Positions 55,054-63,967 are shown, counted from the first letter of the stretch. The stretch: DNA of 64,000 bases from Limnohabitans sp. (GCF_023910625.1 NZ_JAAVVW010000003.1:2513826-2577825), one strand, 5' to 3'. Program-made: numbers and translations. Notes: generated from the sequence alone by a model not told the origin.

Positions 55054-55166
55054 AGATCCCAAGCGGTTATATTGCCCGCAGCGCACTCCATGACGAGCGC
55101 CGCTGCCATCGCCAAGTCACCCCGGGGTCGCCCATCGATGACGGCACTTTGAACGGGAGAGGATTT

Positions 55167-55856
55167 GTGATCGACATTGAGCCACTGCGCTTTGCATGGA
55201 CCCGTGGGGGCACCGACACCCTGGCTTTGGGTCGCTGGCGAGTGGAGCCAGGCCAAACCGTTTTTTTGCAAGGCCCCAGCGGTTGTGGCAAAAGCACCCT
55301 GCTGGGGTTGTTGGCGGGCGTTTTGTCACCCCAACAGGGGCGTGTGTCCTTGCTGGGGCAGGACTGGGCTGCCTTGCGGCCCAGCCAGCGTGACGCCTTC
55401 AGGGCGCAGCATGTGGGCGTGATTTTTCAGCAATTCAATTTATTGCCATACATGAACGTGTTGGATAACGTGACTTTGCCATGCCGTTTTTCGGGTTTGC
55501 GCAACGCGCGTTGTCAAGCCGCTGGTGGGCCTCGGGCGGCGGCACAAAACTGGTTGCAGCGCATGGATTTGCCGGAAACGCTATGGGCGCGGCGCGCCGA
55601 CGCCTTGTCGGTCGGGCAGCAGCAGCGTGTGGCCGCTGCACGCGCCCTGATCGGACAGCCCGAATTGATCCTGGCCGATGAGCCTACCTCGGCACTCGAT
55701 GCCGCATTGCGTCAAGACTTCATGGACTTGTTGTTGCAAGCCGCGCGTGAGGCAGGCAGCGCTTTGGTGTGCGTCAGCCATGACCAGCAACAAGCTACGC
55801 GTTTTGATGTGCAGTGGTCTTTGCCCGAGATGCAAAAAATGGGGGGTGACGCATGA
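55167..55856 (+). CDS. LolD/MacB-type ABC transporter ATPase
   Basis: A 229-residue ATPase. Walker A is GPSGCGKST, the Q-loop is FQQFNLLPYMNVL, Walker B is LILADEPTSALD, and the H-loop is VSHDQQQA. The signature reads ALSVGQQQRV, Val replacing the first Gly of LSGGQ. GTG 55167 has a strong GGGAGAGGA site, while the frame upstream is open without a good start. It overlaps the permease gene by ATGA. Confidence 0.88.
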   Translation: MIDIEPLRFAWTRGGTDTLALGRWRVEPGQTVFLQGPSGCGKSTLLGLLAGVLSPQQGRVSLLGQDWAALRPSQRDAFRAQHVGVIFQQFNLLPYMNVLDNVTLPCRFSGLRNARCQAAGGPRAAAQNWLQRMDLPETLWARRADALSVGQQQRVAAARALIGQPELILADEPTSALDAALRQDFMDLLLQAAREAGSALVCVSHDQQQATRFDVQWSLPEMQKMGGDA

Positions 55857-57142
55857 ACAGCCTGTGGCGCATGGCCAGGCAAAGCACCTGGAATCGGCGC
55901 AGCACCTTGGTGTGGGTTGTGGTGTCTCTGGCTCTGGCGACGGCCTTGCTCTGGACGCTGGAGCGCTTGCGCCACGACATACGCAACAGTTTTTCCCAGT
56001 CGGTCAGTGGAGTCGATCTCATTGTGGGGTCGCGCAGCAGCCCGGTACAGCTACTGCTGTTCTCGGTCTTCCACATCGGCAGCGTGCCGCAAAGCATGTC
56101 CATGGACAGTGTGCACGCCCTGGCGCGACACCGCTCGGTCTCATGGGTGGTGCCCCTGAGTCTGGGTGATTCGCATCGGGGATTTCCGGTGCTGGGCACC
56201 ACGCCCGCTTTTTTTCAACACTTTGCTTACGGTGACAAACAGCCCTTGGTCTTGCGCCAAGGCGCGGTATTTGCAGACACCCTGGATGGTTTGTACGAAG
56301 CGGTGATTGGTGCCGAGGTGGCCCGTCAAATGGGCTATGGCCTGGACCAAAGCATCACCTTGTCGCACGGCTTGCACGAACATGACCATGCCGATGAGTC
56401 ACAAGATGACCATGCCGACAAACCGTTCAAGGTGGTGGGCATCCTGGCGCCTACCGGCACCCCGGTGGACCGCACCGTGCATGTCAGTTTGCAAGCCCTG
56501 GAGGCGCTGCATCTGGATTGGGTGGCTGGTGCCCCCATGCCGGGTGGGCACATTCCTGCAGAGCAGGCACGGAAATTCAAGCTCGAGCCCGAAGAAGTCA
56601 CCGCCGCTTTGGTTGGCTTGAAAACCCGTGCAGCGGTTTTCAATGTACAGCGATTTGTCAACTTTTACGAAGACGAGGCCCTGATGGCGGTGATGCCCGG
56701 TGTGGCCCTGGGTGAGTTGTGGTCCGTGCTGGGCGTGGGTGAAAACGCTTTGCTGGCGGTGTCTGCGCTGGTGGCTTTGGTGAGTGTGGTCTCGCTCATG
56801 GCGGTGGTGCTGGCTGGTCTCAATGAGCGCCGCCGCGAATTGGCTGTGCTGCGCGCCGTGGGTGCGGGGCCGCGCCATGTGTTGGCCTTGCTCACGCTCG
56901 AGGGCTTGTGGGTCACCTGTGCCGGGGTGTTGGTCGGGGTGTTGTTGGCCCAAGTAGGGATGACATGGCTGACCCCATGGTTGCAGCAGTCGCTGGGTAT
57001 TCGTTTGCAATGGGCAGCGCCATTGCCCACCCAGATGGGGTTGGCGGCTGCGGTGTTGTGTGCAGGGTGGCTCGCCAGTCTGGGTCCGGCTTGGCGCGCC
57101 TATCGCATGTCCTTGGCTGATGGCTTGTCGCCGCGGGTATGA
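55853..57142 (+). CDS. FtsX-like ABC permease with His/Asp-rich loop
   Basis: A 429-residue permease with one N-terminal membrane helix, a large periplasmic domain, and three C-terminal helices (about 300-420), the MacB/LolC layout. The periplasmic part contains LHEHDHADESQDDHADK near residues 174-190, a likely metal-binding loop. With the ATPase before it and the DUF3299 gene after it, it resembles the zinc-linked Zrg systems of Vibrio by layout. This function is inferred. Confidence 0.86.
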   Translation: MNSLWRMARQSTWNRRSTLVWVVVSLALATALLWTLERLRHDIRNSFSQSVSGVDLIVGSRSSPVQLLLFSVFHIGSVPQSMSMDSVHALARHRSVSWVVPLSLGDSHRGFPVLGTTPAFFQHFAYGDKQPLVLRQGAVFADTLDGLYEAVIGAEVARQMGYGLDQSITLSHGLHEHDHADESQDDHADKPFKVVGILAPTGTPVDRTVHVSLQALEALHLDWVAGAPMPGGHIPAEQARKFKLEPEEVTAALVGLKTRAAVFNVQRFVNFYEDEALMAVMPGVALGELWSVLGVGENALLAVSALVALVSVVSLMAVVLAGLNERRRELAVLRAVGAGPRHVLALLTLEGLWVTCAGVLVGVLLAQVGMTWLTPWLQQSLGIRLQWAAPLPTQMGLAAAVLCAGWLASLGPAWRAYRMSLADGLSPRV

Positions 57143-57161
57143 GAGGAAAGGGCTTAGGGGC

Positions 57162-57788
57162 ATGAACACCCGAACAACCGTATTGGTGGGCTTGAGCTTC
57201 TTGAGTGGCGGGCTGTTAAGCCAGGCCATGGCCCAAAGTGTGCGCGAGACCGCCCGCGAACTGGTGCCGCAGATTCAACCCGCGCTGTCGTCTGAAGCGC
57301 CGCCGCTGGGTGCCAGCGCCCCAGCAGCGGTACGTACCCTGACATGGGAGCAATTGATTCCTGCGGGTTGGGACCCTTTCAAGGAACTCAAGGCTTTGAA
57401 CCTGGATTCACTCAAAGACAACGACCCCAGGGCCGAAGAGGCACTCAAAAAAATACGCAAGATGTGGGACAACGCCCCCATTAACCCATCTGTACTGGGA
57501 CTGTCTGTTCGCCTGCCCGGCTATGTGGTGCCGCTGGAAGACCTGCCAGAGGGGATGAAAGAATTTTTGTTGGTGCCCTACTTTGGCGCATGCATCCATT
57601 CGCCTCCGCCCCCGGCCAACCAAATCGTTCACGTGGTGCTCGCCAAACCCGCCAAACGCTTGCGTCTGATGGATGTGGTTTGGGTGACTGGCCCCCTGAG
57701 CGCCACCCAAACCGATTCGCACATGGGGGTGGCCAGTTACCGCATCGAAGCCCGGCAAGTAGCGCCCTACAACGAGAAAAAACGCTGA
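57162..57788 (+). CDS. DUF3299 exported protein
   Basis: A 208-residue protein with an N-terminal signal peptide (about residues 1-24, ending SQAMAQS) and a DUF3299 domain whose signature is VRLPGYVVPLEDLPEGMKEF, LVPYFGACIHSPPPPANQ. Such proteins are found beside FtsX-type ABC transporters suspected of metal handling. It lies 19 bases after the permease and abuts the convergent nucleotidase gene. Confidence 0.88.
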   Translation: MNTRTTVLVGLSFLSGGLLSQAMAQSVRETARELVPQIQPALSSEAPPLGASAPAAVRTLTWEQLIPAGWDPFKELKALNLDSLKDNDPRAEEALKKIRKMWDNAPINPSVLGLSVRLPGYVVPLEDLPEGMKEFLLVPYFGACIHSPPPPANQIVHVVLAKPAKRLRLMDVVWVTGPLSATQTDSHMGVASYRIEARQVAPYNEKKR

Positions 57789-58688
57789 TCATCCGGTGTT
57801 GGAAACGCCCGAAGCCACATGGCCGGATGGCACATGCCGGGCGGCCGATTCGATGTGGCCCGTTTGATCGTCAAAGAAAAAGTCGGGCTCGAACTCCCGC
57901 AGGAACTCGCCCTTGGGCAAGCCTCCCAAAAACATCGCCTCGTCGACCTCGATGTTCCAGTCCATCAGGGTGCGGATGGCGCGCTCGTGCGCCGGGGCGC
58001 TGCGCGCGGTCACCAGCGCGGTGCGGATGCGCATCGATGGGGTGCCGGCCTGTTGCAGCCGATGCAAGGCTTCGAGCAGCGGTTTGAAGGGGCCTGCCAG
58101 CAAAGGTTGGCCAGCCTTGTCCCGCTCGTGCGCCTGGAACGCCGACAAACCCTCGGCCTGAAACACCCGCTCGGCTTCATCCGAAAACAACACGGCATCA
58201 CCGTCAAAGGCGATGCGCACTTCATGCGGGTGCGCCTCCGACGCCAAAGCCGAATGCGGGTAAACCTGCGCCGCTGGCACACCCGCTTCGAGCGCCGCCC
58301 GCACATCCGACAAATGCGCCGACAAAAAAAGGTTGGCGTTCAGGGGCTTGAGGTAACGCCAAGGGGGCTGCCCCCGCGTGAAGCTGCCGCGCTGGATGGG
58401 CAGCCCGTAATGCTGCGCCGAGCGGAACACCCGCATGCCCGAAACCGGGTCATTGCGTGACAGGATCACCACCTCCACCCGCTGGGCCTCGGCGGTGTTG
58501 AAGGCCAGCAGCTTGCGCACCAACGAAAACGCCACGCCCGGCTTGGCGGGCGCATGCAGACGGCCCAACTGCAGTTGCATGTAAGCGCGGTCGTCGCCTT
58601 GTTCAAACACCCGGTTTTCTTCCTCGAAGTCGAACAAGGCCCGCGACGAAATCGCCACCACCAACTGGCCTTCAAGAGATGCGGGCAT
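57789..58688 (-). CDS. 5'-Nucleotidase (PF06189 family)
   Basis: A 299-residue HAD-fold cytosolic 5'-nucleotidase-like protein. It starts MPASLEGQLVVAISSRALFDFEEEN, with IAFDGDAVLFSDEAE (DxD nucleophile motif) near 159-173, ALVTARSAPAHERA, and PDFFFDDQTGH at the C-terminus. Probably removes phosphate from nucleoside monophosphates. The stop abuts that of the DUF3299 gene with no gap. Confidence 0.88.
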   Translation of the reverse strand: MPASLEGQLVVAISSRALFDFEEENRVFEQGDDRAYMQLQLGRLHAPAKPGVAFSLVRKLLAFNTAEAQRVEVVILSRNDPVSGMRVFRSAQHYGLPIQRGSFTRGQPPWRYLKPLNANLFLSAHLSDVRAALEAGVPAAQVYPHSALASEAHPHEVRIAFDGDAVLFSDEAERVFQAEGLSAFQAHERDKAGQPLLAGPFKPLLEALHRLQQAGTPSMRIRTALVTARSAPAHERAIRTLMDWNIEVDEAMFLGGLPKGEFLREFEPDFFFDDQTGHIESAARHVPSGHVASGVSNTG

Positions 58689-58756
58689 CGCGGGCTCCTT
58701 CCAAAAATGTTCGGGTCATGGTTTTGGGGTCTGGTGGGGCCGTTCAAGAAGGACGA

Positions 58757-59314
58757 TCACTTGACCCACTGGTTCGGTTGCATGATCGGCATCGGCATCG
58801 GCATCGGCATCAGCACCGCCAGCACGATCAGCATGACCACACCGCCCATGGCCACGATCAGCAGGGGTTCGAGCACGGTGGCCAGCGCCAGGGCGCGGCG
58901 CTGCACTTCGCCGGACAGTTGCTGCGCCGCGCGCTGCAGCATGACGGGCAGTTGTCCGGTTTGCTCACCCAGCCGCAGTGCGCTTTGACGCAAGGCCAGC
59001 CGCAACGTCCAGGCACCAGCAACCAACACCAGCAAGATCAACCAGCCCCAAGTTCGCACAAAGTCGCTGATGGCCAGCAAGGCGACCGTAAAACCAGGCA
59101 ATTGCTGCTTGGTGCCTGCAAACACCCCTGCGACTTGGGGCACCACCGAAGTGACCAAAAAAATCACAATAGCCAGCGCTACCAAGCTCACGATGGCCGG
59201 ATAAAGCGATGCTGACAGCAGTTTTGCACGCAGCGTTTGCTGGTCTTCCAGATCATTGGCCAGTGGGTTGAGCACGTCGGCCAGGTGGCCGCTTTGTTCG
59301 CCCGCTGCTATCAC
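58757..59314 (-). pseudogene. gspF: Truncated type II secretion protein GspF (C-terminal half)
   Basis: About 185 residues matching only the second half of GspF, starting in VIAAGEQSGHLADVL (normally mid-protein) and containing the last two membrane helices. Full-length GspF is about 400 residues. The C-terminus carries an inserted MPMPMPMP run from a GGCATC hexanucleotide repeat (58795-58811). It joins directly to a gspG start at 59311, so it is a deletion remnant and not a functional gene. Confidence 0.85.
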
Positions 59315-59424
59315 GGCGCGGCCAACACGCCAATGATGGCCAGCACGACCATCAGCTCGATCAGGGTAAAGCCGCGTTGGTGGCGGGCAGCGGGGTGGTT
59401 CAAGGTGGGGGCTGGGTTTTGCAT
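59311..59424 (-). pseudogene. gspG: Truncated pseudopilin (GspG-like) head
   Basis: A 37-residue fragment with the prepilin peptidase site and helix start RGFTLIELMVVLAIIGVLAA, then stopped at once by TGA where GspF sequence begins. Normal GspG is about 140-150 residues. The fragment overlaps the gspF remnant by 4 bases at the junction near 59311-59325. Confidence 0.85.
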
Positions 59425-59445
59425 GCCTTGAATCATAATCTGCGA

Positions 59446-59916
59446 ATGTTTCAATCTCCCGTTTCCCAATTCCAGCAACGTCGACTCGACATTTTGACGG
59501 CCGTGATTTGGTTGGTGGCCTTTGCTACAGCGGTGTTTTGGGTCTTGGCTTTTCCACGAGCACAAGAAGGGGGCGCTCAGGGGGCAGTGCCGGTGACTGC
59601 TGCCAGCGTGGGTCCGGTCTCAGACGCCTCGGCCCAAAGCGCCCGTGTTTGGGGTGTTGCCACTGCGGCCCCGCAAGTGAGCATGGGCCTGTCGGCGCGT
59701 TTTCAGTTGTGGGGCGTGGTGGCCAGTGCTTCCGGCCAAGGCAGCGCCTTGATTTCGGTCGATGGGCTGCCGCCCAAGGCTTTTCGTGTGGAACAAGTGG
59801 TCAGTGAGGGTGTGGCCCTGCTCAACCTGGGTCCGAGGCAGGCCAGTCTGGGCCCTCAGGGCGGGGGTGTAGGGACATTCACCTTGTCCTTGCAGGGTCA
59901 GGACCAAGCCCTTTGA
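59446..59916 (+). CDS. gspC: GspC-like type II secretion protein
   Basis: A 156-residue protein with one N-terminal membrane helix (about 15-35) and a HR-type domain (FQLWGVVASASGQGSALISVD, then FRVEQVVSEGVALLNLGPR). It is short and lacks a PDZ domain, as is common in this group. It is divergent from the gspG fragment and intact, but with the rest of the T2SS locus missing here it is probably functionless unless partners lie elsewhere. Confidence 0.75.
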   Translation: MFQSPVSQFQQRRLDILTAVIWLVAFATAVFWVLAFPRAQEGGAQGAVPVTAASVGPVSDASAQSARVWGVATAAPQVSMGLSARFQLWGVVASASGQGSALISVDGLPPKAFRVEQVVSEGVALLNLGPRQASLGPQGGGVGTFTLSLQGQDQAL

Positions 59917-59932
59917 CCTGGACTCCGGCATC

Positions 59933-61480
59933 TCAAGCCCGCAAAAACAAGCGATAAACCGGATTGTCGGTCTCTTCCGCATACGGATACCCCAGCGCTT
60001 GCAAGAACTTTTTAAAGGCTTTGTCGTCTTTGGCGGGAACCTGCAAGCCCACCAAAATGCGACCGTAATCGGCACCCTGGTTGCGGTAGTGGAACAAAGA
60101 GATGTTCCAGCCTGGACGCATCAGGCTCAAAAACTTCAGCAACGCGCCCGGGCGTTCGGGGAACTCAAAGCGCAGCAAGCGTTCGTCTTGTGACAGGGCC
60201 GAATGCCCGCCCACCATGTGGCGGATGTGCTCTTTGGCCAGCTCGTCGTGCGACAGGTCAATGGCTTTGAACTGCTGCTTGTTGAACTTGGCGGTGATCT
60301 TGCCGCTTTCGCCTTTGCCGTGCGTGCTCAGGCCCAAAAAAACATGGGCCTTGTCCGAGTCGCTCATTCGGTAGTTGAACTCGGTCACATTGCGCGGGCC
60401 ACCGGGCAGGCTGCCGATCAGCTCCAAAAAGCGTTTGAAGCTGCCGCGCTCTTCCGGAATGGTGACGGCAAACAGCGCTTCTTTTTCTTCGCCCACATCG
60501 GCCCGCTCGGCCACAAAGCGCAGGCGGTCAAAGTTCATGTTGGCACCGCACAAGATGGCCGCAAAGGTCTGGCCCTTGCATTTGTGCGTGGCCACGTATT
60601 GCTTGATGGCCGCCACGGCCAGCGCGCCTGCGGGCTCCACGATCGAGCGGGTGTCCACAAACACATCCTTGATGGCCGCGCACACCGCATCGGTGTCCAC
60701 CGTCATGTAGGCGTCCACCAAATTGCTGGCCACGCGGAAGGTCTCTTCGCCCACCAGTTTCACGGCCGTGCCGTCCGAGAACAGGCCCACATCGGCCAAT
60801 GTCACGCGCTTTTGAGCGGCCACCGACTGAATCATGGCATCCGAGTCGTTCATCTGCACGCCAATCACCTTGACGCCTGGACGCACCGCCTTGATGTAGT
60901 TGGCCACGCCGCTGATCAGGCCACCGCCGCCAATGGCCACAAACACCGCATCCAGCGGCCCTGGGTGCTGGCGCAGCATTTCCATGGCAATCGTACCTTG
61001 GCCCGCGATCACGTCCGGGTCGTCAAAGGGGTGCACAAACGTGAGGCCCTGCTTTTTCTGAAGCGCCAGCGAGTGGTTGTAGGCGTCTGAATAGCTGTCG
61101 CCAAACAAGACCACCTCGCCGCCAAAGCCTTTGACCGCATCGATCTTGACCTGCGGCGTGGTGGTGGGCATGACGATGATGGCGCGCGTGCCCAAGCGGC
61201 TGGCGCTGAGCGCCACGCCTTGCGCGTGGTTGCCGGCTGATGCGCAGATCACGCCCTTTTTGAGCTGCTCAGGACTCAGGTGCGCCATCTTGTTGTAAGC
61301 CCCGCGCAGCTTGAAGCTGTGCACCGGTTGCTGGTCTTCGCGCTTCAAAAGCACCTGGTTGCCCAAGCGCTTGGACAGGTTTTTGGCCGTTTCCAAGGCG
61401 GACTCGGTCGCCACGTCATAGACCTTGGCGTTGAGAATTTTGATCAGGTAATCAGCGGGTTGGAGGTGTGGGGTGGTCAT
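59933..61480 (-). CDS. ilvA: Threonine ammonia-lyase, biosynthetic
   Basis: A 515-residue PLP enzyme converting threonine to 2-oxobutyrate, first step of isoleucine synthesis. The PLP lysine is in HSFKLRGAYNKM and the phosphate loop is GGGGLISGV. Two C-terminal ACT-like regulatory domains (about 335-515) mediate isoleucine feedback. ATG 61480 (MTTPHL) was chosen; upstream codons overlap a HEPN remnant whose TGA overlaps this ATG. Confidence 0.94.
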   Translation of the reverse strand: MTTPHLQPADYLIKILNAKVYDVATESALETAKNLSKRLGNQVLLKREDQQPVHSFKLRGAYNKMAHLSPEQLKKGVICASAGNHAQGVALSASRLGTRAIIVMPTTTPQVKIDAVKGFGGEVVLFGDSYSDAYNHSLALQKKQGLTFVHPFDDPDVIAGQGTIAMEMLRQHPGPLDAVFVAIGGGGLISGVANYIKAVRPGVKVIGVQMNDSDAMIQSVAAQKRVTLADVGLFSDGTAVKLVGEETFRVASNLVDAYMTVDTDAVCAAIKDVFVDTRSIVEPAGALAVAAIKQYVATHKCKGQTFAAILCGANMNFDRLRFVAERADVGEEKEALFAVTIPEERGSFKRFLELIGSLPGGPRNVTEFNYRMSDSDKAHVFLGLSTHGKGESGKITAKFNKQQFKAIDLSHDELAKEHIRHMVGGHSALSQDERLLRFEFPERPGALLKFLSLMRPGWNISLFHYRNQGADYGRILVGLQVPAKDDKAFKKFLQALGYPYAEETDNPVYRLFLRA

Positions 61481-61587
61481 GTTGTTGATTTGAGTTTTTC
61501 TGTTGCAGCAATCAATTGGGGCAGCAAGTCGCAAATTTCGACGATTGCACTTTCTTCAATGTCCCAATAGCCCTCGTATTCAGCCAA
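61477..61587 (-). pseudogene. HEPN-domain toxin C-terminal remnant
   Basis: A 36-codon tail reading RNLAEYEGYWDIEE and on to QLIAATEKLKSTT, the typical last helix of HEPN toxins that accompany MNT nucleotidyltransferases. The frame begins after a stop codon just upstream, so about 100 N-terminal residues, including the RxxxxH RNase site, are absent. Its final TGA overlaps the ilvA ATG. Confidence 0.65.
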
Positions 61588-62155
61588 ATTTCTCTTCCAG
61601 TAAATCGAGGACGGATTTTTGCAAAACTTTGTTCACAAACGAACTGGGGTCCGCCTGCCGAATGGCAAATTCTTGCTGTGTGTAGCAGTTGGGGTTGATT
61701 TTCCTTCCCAACTCAGACTCCAAGTCGCCCAAGCATTGAAGCACTTCTGACAAGCTCAAGCCATCGCCGACCAGCAGCAGGTCAATGTCGCTGGCAGCCG
61801 TGTCAGTTTGTTGAGCCACTGACCCATAAATGCATGCTTTCGCCAGTTTGTGTTTGATGGGCAATAGTGCTCGCGTCAAAAGTGCTTGCATGCCAACCGT
61901 TTTGCGGGTCAGTGAGACCAAGTCTTTGAACACAGGGCTGTCAGGATTGGCCTGAAAAATCCTCAAATTTCCAACGCGCTCTGCCCGAACAATTCCGGCT
62001 TCGGTCAGATGTTTCAGTTCTTGTTGCAGAGATGCGCTGCCCAGCTGAGTCAGCCGAAGCAGCTCGTTGAGGTGGAAAGAACGTTCAGGCAGGCCAAACA
62101 ACCACCGAAAAAGGCGGGAGCGGCGGTCTGTGAACAAGGCATTGGCCAGCGGCAT
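61580..62155 (-). CDS. HTH-MNT nucleotidyltransferase (orphan antitoxin-like)
   Basis: A 191-residue protein with an N-terminal winged helix (FHLNELLRLTQLGSASLQQE, AGIVRAERVGNLRIFQAN) and an MNT-type nucleotidyltransferase domain (YGSVAQQTDTAASDIDLLLVG; GS and DxD metal motif). In HEPN/MNT systems this protein neutralises a HEPN RNase by adding AMP. Here the HEPN partner survives only as a fragment. Its own start is preceded by a tandem repeat that could be its operator. Confidence 0.83.
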   Translation of the reverse strand: MPLANALFTDRRSRLFRWLFGLPERSFHLNELLRLTQLGSASLQQELKHLTEAGIVRAERVGNLRIFQANPDSPVFKDLVSLTRKTVGMQALLTRALLPIKHKLAKACIYGSVAQQTDTAASDIDLLLVGDGLSLSEVLQCLGDLESELGRKINPNCYTQQEFAIRQADPSSFVNKVLQKSVLDLLEEKFG

Positions 62156-62166
62156 GTCGAGAATTT

Positions 62167-62208
62167 AGCATGATCAAGCCAAAAAATAGCATGAACAAGT
62201 CAAAAAAT
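62167..62208. repeat. Two 21-bp direct repeats upstream of the MNT gene
   Basis: AGCATGATCAAGCC followed by AAAAAAT (62167-62187), and AGCATGAACAAGTC followed by AAAAAAT (62188-62208), 19 of 21 bases identical. They abut and end 11 bases before the MNT start codon, a position expected for an autoregulatory operator bound by its winged helix. Confidence 0.7.
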
Positions 62209-62232
62209 GCCCCAAGTCTTGCGACTTGGGGC
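62209..62232 (-). terminator. Perfect hairpin, possible minus-strand terminator or attenuator
   Basis: Arms GCCCCAAGTC and GACTTGGGGC, 10 bp, around a TTGC loop. On the minus strand it is followed by a T run (plus-strand A run 62202-62207), a terminator form. It lies upstream of the MNT gene, so it would act on leftward transcription entering from 62.3 kb. Confidence 0.55.
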
Positions 62233-62471
62233 AAATCCACCTTTTCAGAGGGTGGAGGAGACAAACGGTGCGGGCTAAAAAAGCACGCCTGTTCGCAATT
62301 GTAGGCGCGAATTGTTGCAATGCAGCAGAATTGGCAGATCAAAATGAAAAAATGTGCGACTTGTTGGCCATGGTTTGTGCAAGCGCACAGTCACCGTTTG
62401 GCTTTTACTTGCTTGGTTACCATCTCGGTCGAGCTTCGGCATGCCAAGCCACCACTTCTTTAGGAAAAATT

Positions 62472-62924
62472 ATGGATTGCAGAGTCACTTGGACCGGCGC
62501 TGCCGGCACCCGCTCAGGTATGGGCTTTTTGGCCGAAACCGGCTCAGGCCACATGGTCGCCATGGACGGCGCCCCTGACGCCGCCAAGCCCGAAAACGGC
62601 GGCCAAAACCTGGCCCCCCGACCCATGGAAATGCTGCTGGCTGGCGCGGGTGGTTGCACCGCCTATGACGTGGTGCTGATCTTGAAGCGCGGACGCCACG
62701 ACGTGCGCGGCTGCAGCGTCAAGCTCAGCAGCGAACGCGCCGAGGTCGACCCCAAGGTGTTCACCCGCATCAACATGCATTTCACTGTCACTGCCAAAGG
62801 CGTGCCCGCCAGCGCCGTCGAGCGCGCCATTGCCATGAGCCACGACAAATACTGCTCGGCCAGCATCATGCTGGGCAAGACCGCTGAGATCACGACCAGT
62901 TTTGAAGTGGTCGAAATGGCGTGA
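62472..62924 (+). CDS. OsmC/Ohr-family protein
   Basis: A 150-residue OsmC-fold protein. The active-site cysteines lie in AGGCTAYDVV and DKYCSASIML, as in peroxide-reducing members, and a conserved Arg is in the first strand. Organic peroxide or related thiol chemistry is likely. ATG 62472 (MDCRVTWTGA) gives the normal length; the upstream open frame includes unrelated sequence. Confidence 0.88.
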   Translation: MDCRVTWTGAAGTRSGMGFLAETGSGHMVAMDGAPDAAKPENGGQNLAPRPMEMLLAGAGGCTAYDVVLILKRGRHDVRGCSVKLSSERAEVDPKVFTRINMHFTVTAKGVPASAVERAIAMSHDKYCSASIMLGKTAEITTSFEVVEMA

Positions 62925-62994
62925 AATTTTGAATAAATGGAATCGCTTTCCATTTATTCTGAGATTGATCCCCCTTAGACCTCTCGCACCGACA

Positions 62995-63618
62995 TCAAAC
63001 CCGGCGCGCCACCGTCGTCATCACCTTGGCTGCGGCCTGCATGAGGGCCTTGACGGGGGTGGGCAGCTCCACCGCGCCCGCTTGTTGCGCCATCTGGGCA
63101 TGGGCGATCTCATCGGCTTTCATGGCCGACACGATGGCGCGCGACGCCAAATCTGAGGCCGGCAGCAAATCCATGTGGCTTTGCAAGTGCGCCTCCACCT
63201 GCCGCTCGGTCTCCACCACAAAGCCCAAACTCACCTTGTCGCCCCCCAACTTGCCCGCAGCAAAGCCAATGGCAAAAGCCCCCGCATACCAAAGCGGGTT
63301 GAGCCAAGACGGGCGGTCGCTTAAATCATGGAGCCTTTGCTGGGTCCAGGCCAGGTGGTCCGTCTCTTCGCGGCTGGCTTCGGCCAGTTGGGCCCGCAGC
63401 GCCGGGCTCTGGCAGGCCAAGGCCTGACCGGTGTAAAGCGCCTGGGCACAGACCTCGCCCACATGGTTGATGCGCATCAGCGCGCCCGATTGGCGGCGTT
63501 CAGCTTCATTCAATTCCAAATCAGCTACGTTGGCAGCCGGGTTGGGACGGCTGGCGCGGGGCTCGGCAAACAGGGTGCGCAAAGCGCTGTCGGTGGCCAA
63601 AATCAGAGCATTCATCAT
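62995..63618 (-). CDS. coq7: Demethoxyubiquinone hydroxylase
   Basis: A 207-residue di-iron monooxygenase catalysing a late hydroxylation in ubiquinone synthesis. Metal-ligand motifs are [29 protein letters not shown] and [13 protein letters not shown] 63618 and 63615 are both possible; a TTG at 63624 is less likely. Faces the OsmC gene convergently. Confidence 0.93.
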   Translation of the reverse strand: MMNALILATDSALRTLFAEPRASRPNPAANVADLELNEAERRQSGALMRINHVGEVCAQALYTGQALACQSPALRAQLAEASREETDHLAWTQQRLHDLSDRPSWLNPLWYAGAFAIGFAAGKLGGDKVSLGFVVETERQVEAHLQSHMDLLPASDLASRAIVSAMKADEIAHAQMAQQAGAVELPTPVKALMQAAAKVMTTVARRV

Positions 63619-63967
63619 GGGCAAAGTTTACCTAGGCGGCGCAAAGCCTGTCTGCGGCAAGGGCCAGACCGATGCACAGGTAGCCAAAATGGTTTTTGAG
63701 GTTTTGATGCTTTCAATTCGAAACTTGACGGAAGTCATTGAATTCATTGGTGGAAACGCACACCTGAATGCTGGAATCAAGGGGTGCTCCTAGGGTCTGT
63801 TGCACGACAGCAACAAAAAGGCCTTATCTTTTGCATATGTCTTGGCGAAGTCATTTACGTCTGGTGGAATACACACAACTTCCTGAATTGGAGGTTGGCT
63901 CAGGGTCTCGAAGGGTGACAACCACCTACCTGATTTGGGCCCTTTATTAACCTTGGAGAAATTTGCA
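63619..63967. other. Upstream region of the porin-like gene
   Basis: About 350 bases between divergent coq7 and the gene at 63968. It contains A/T-rich tracts and a good ribosome site TTGGAG (63953-63958), and no convincing gene. It probably contains the porin promoter; no specific operator was recognised. Confidence 0.4.

Noticed and set aside
63467..63793. 108-codon plus-strand frame across the coq7 start
   Set aside because: Most of it is antisense to coq7, and the remainder has no recognisable domain or start signal.
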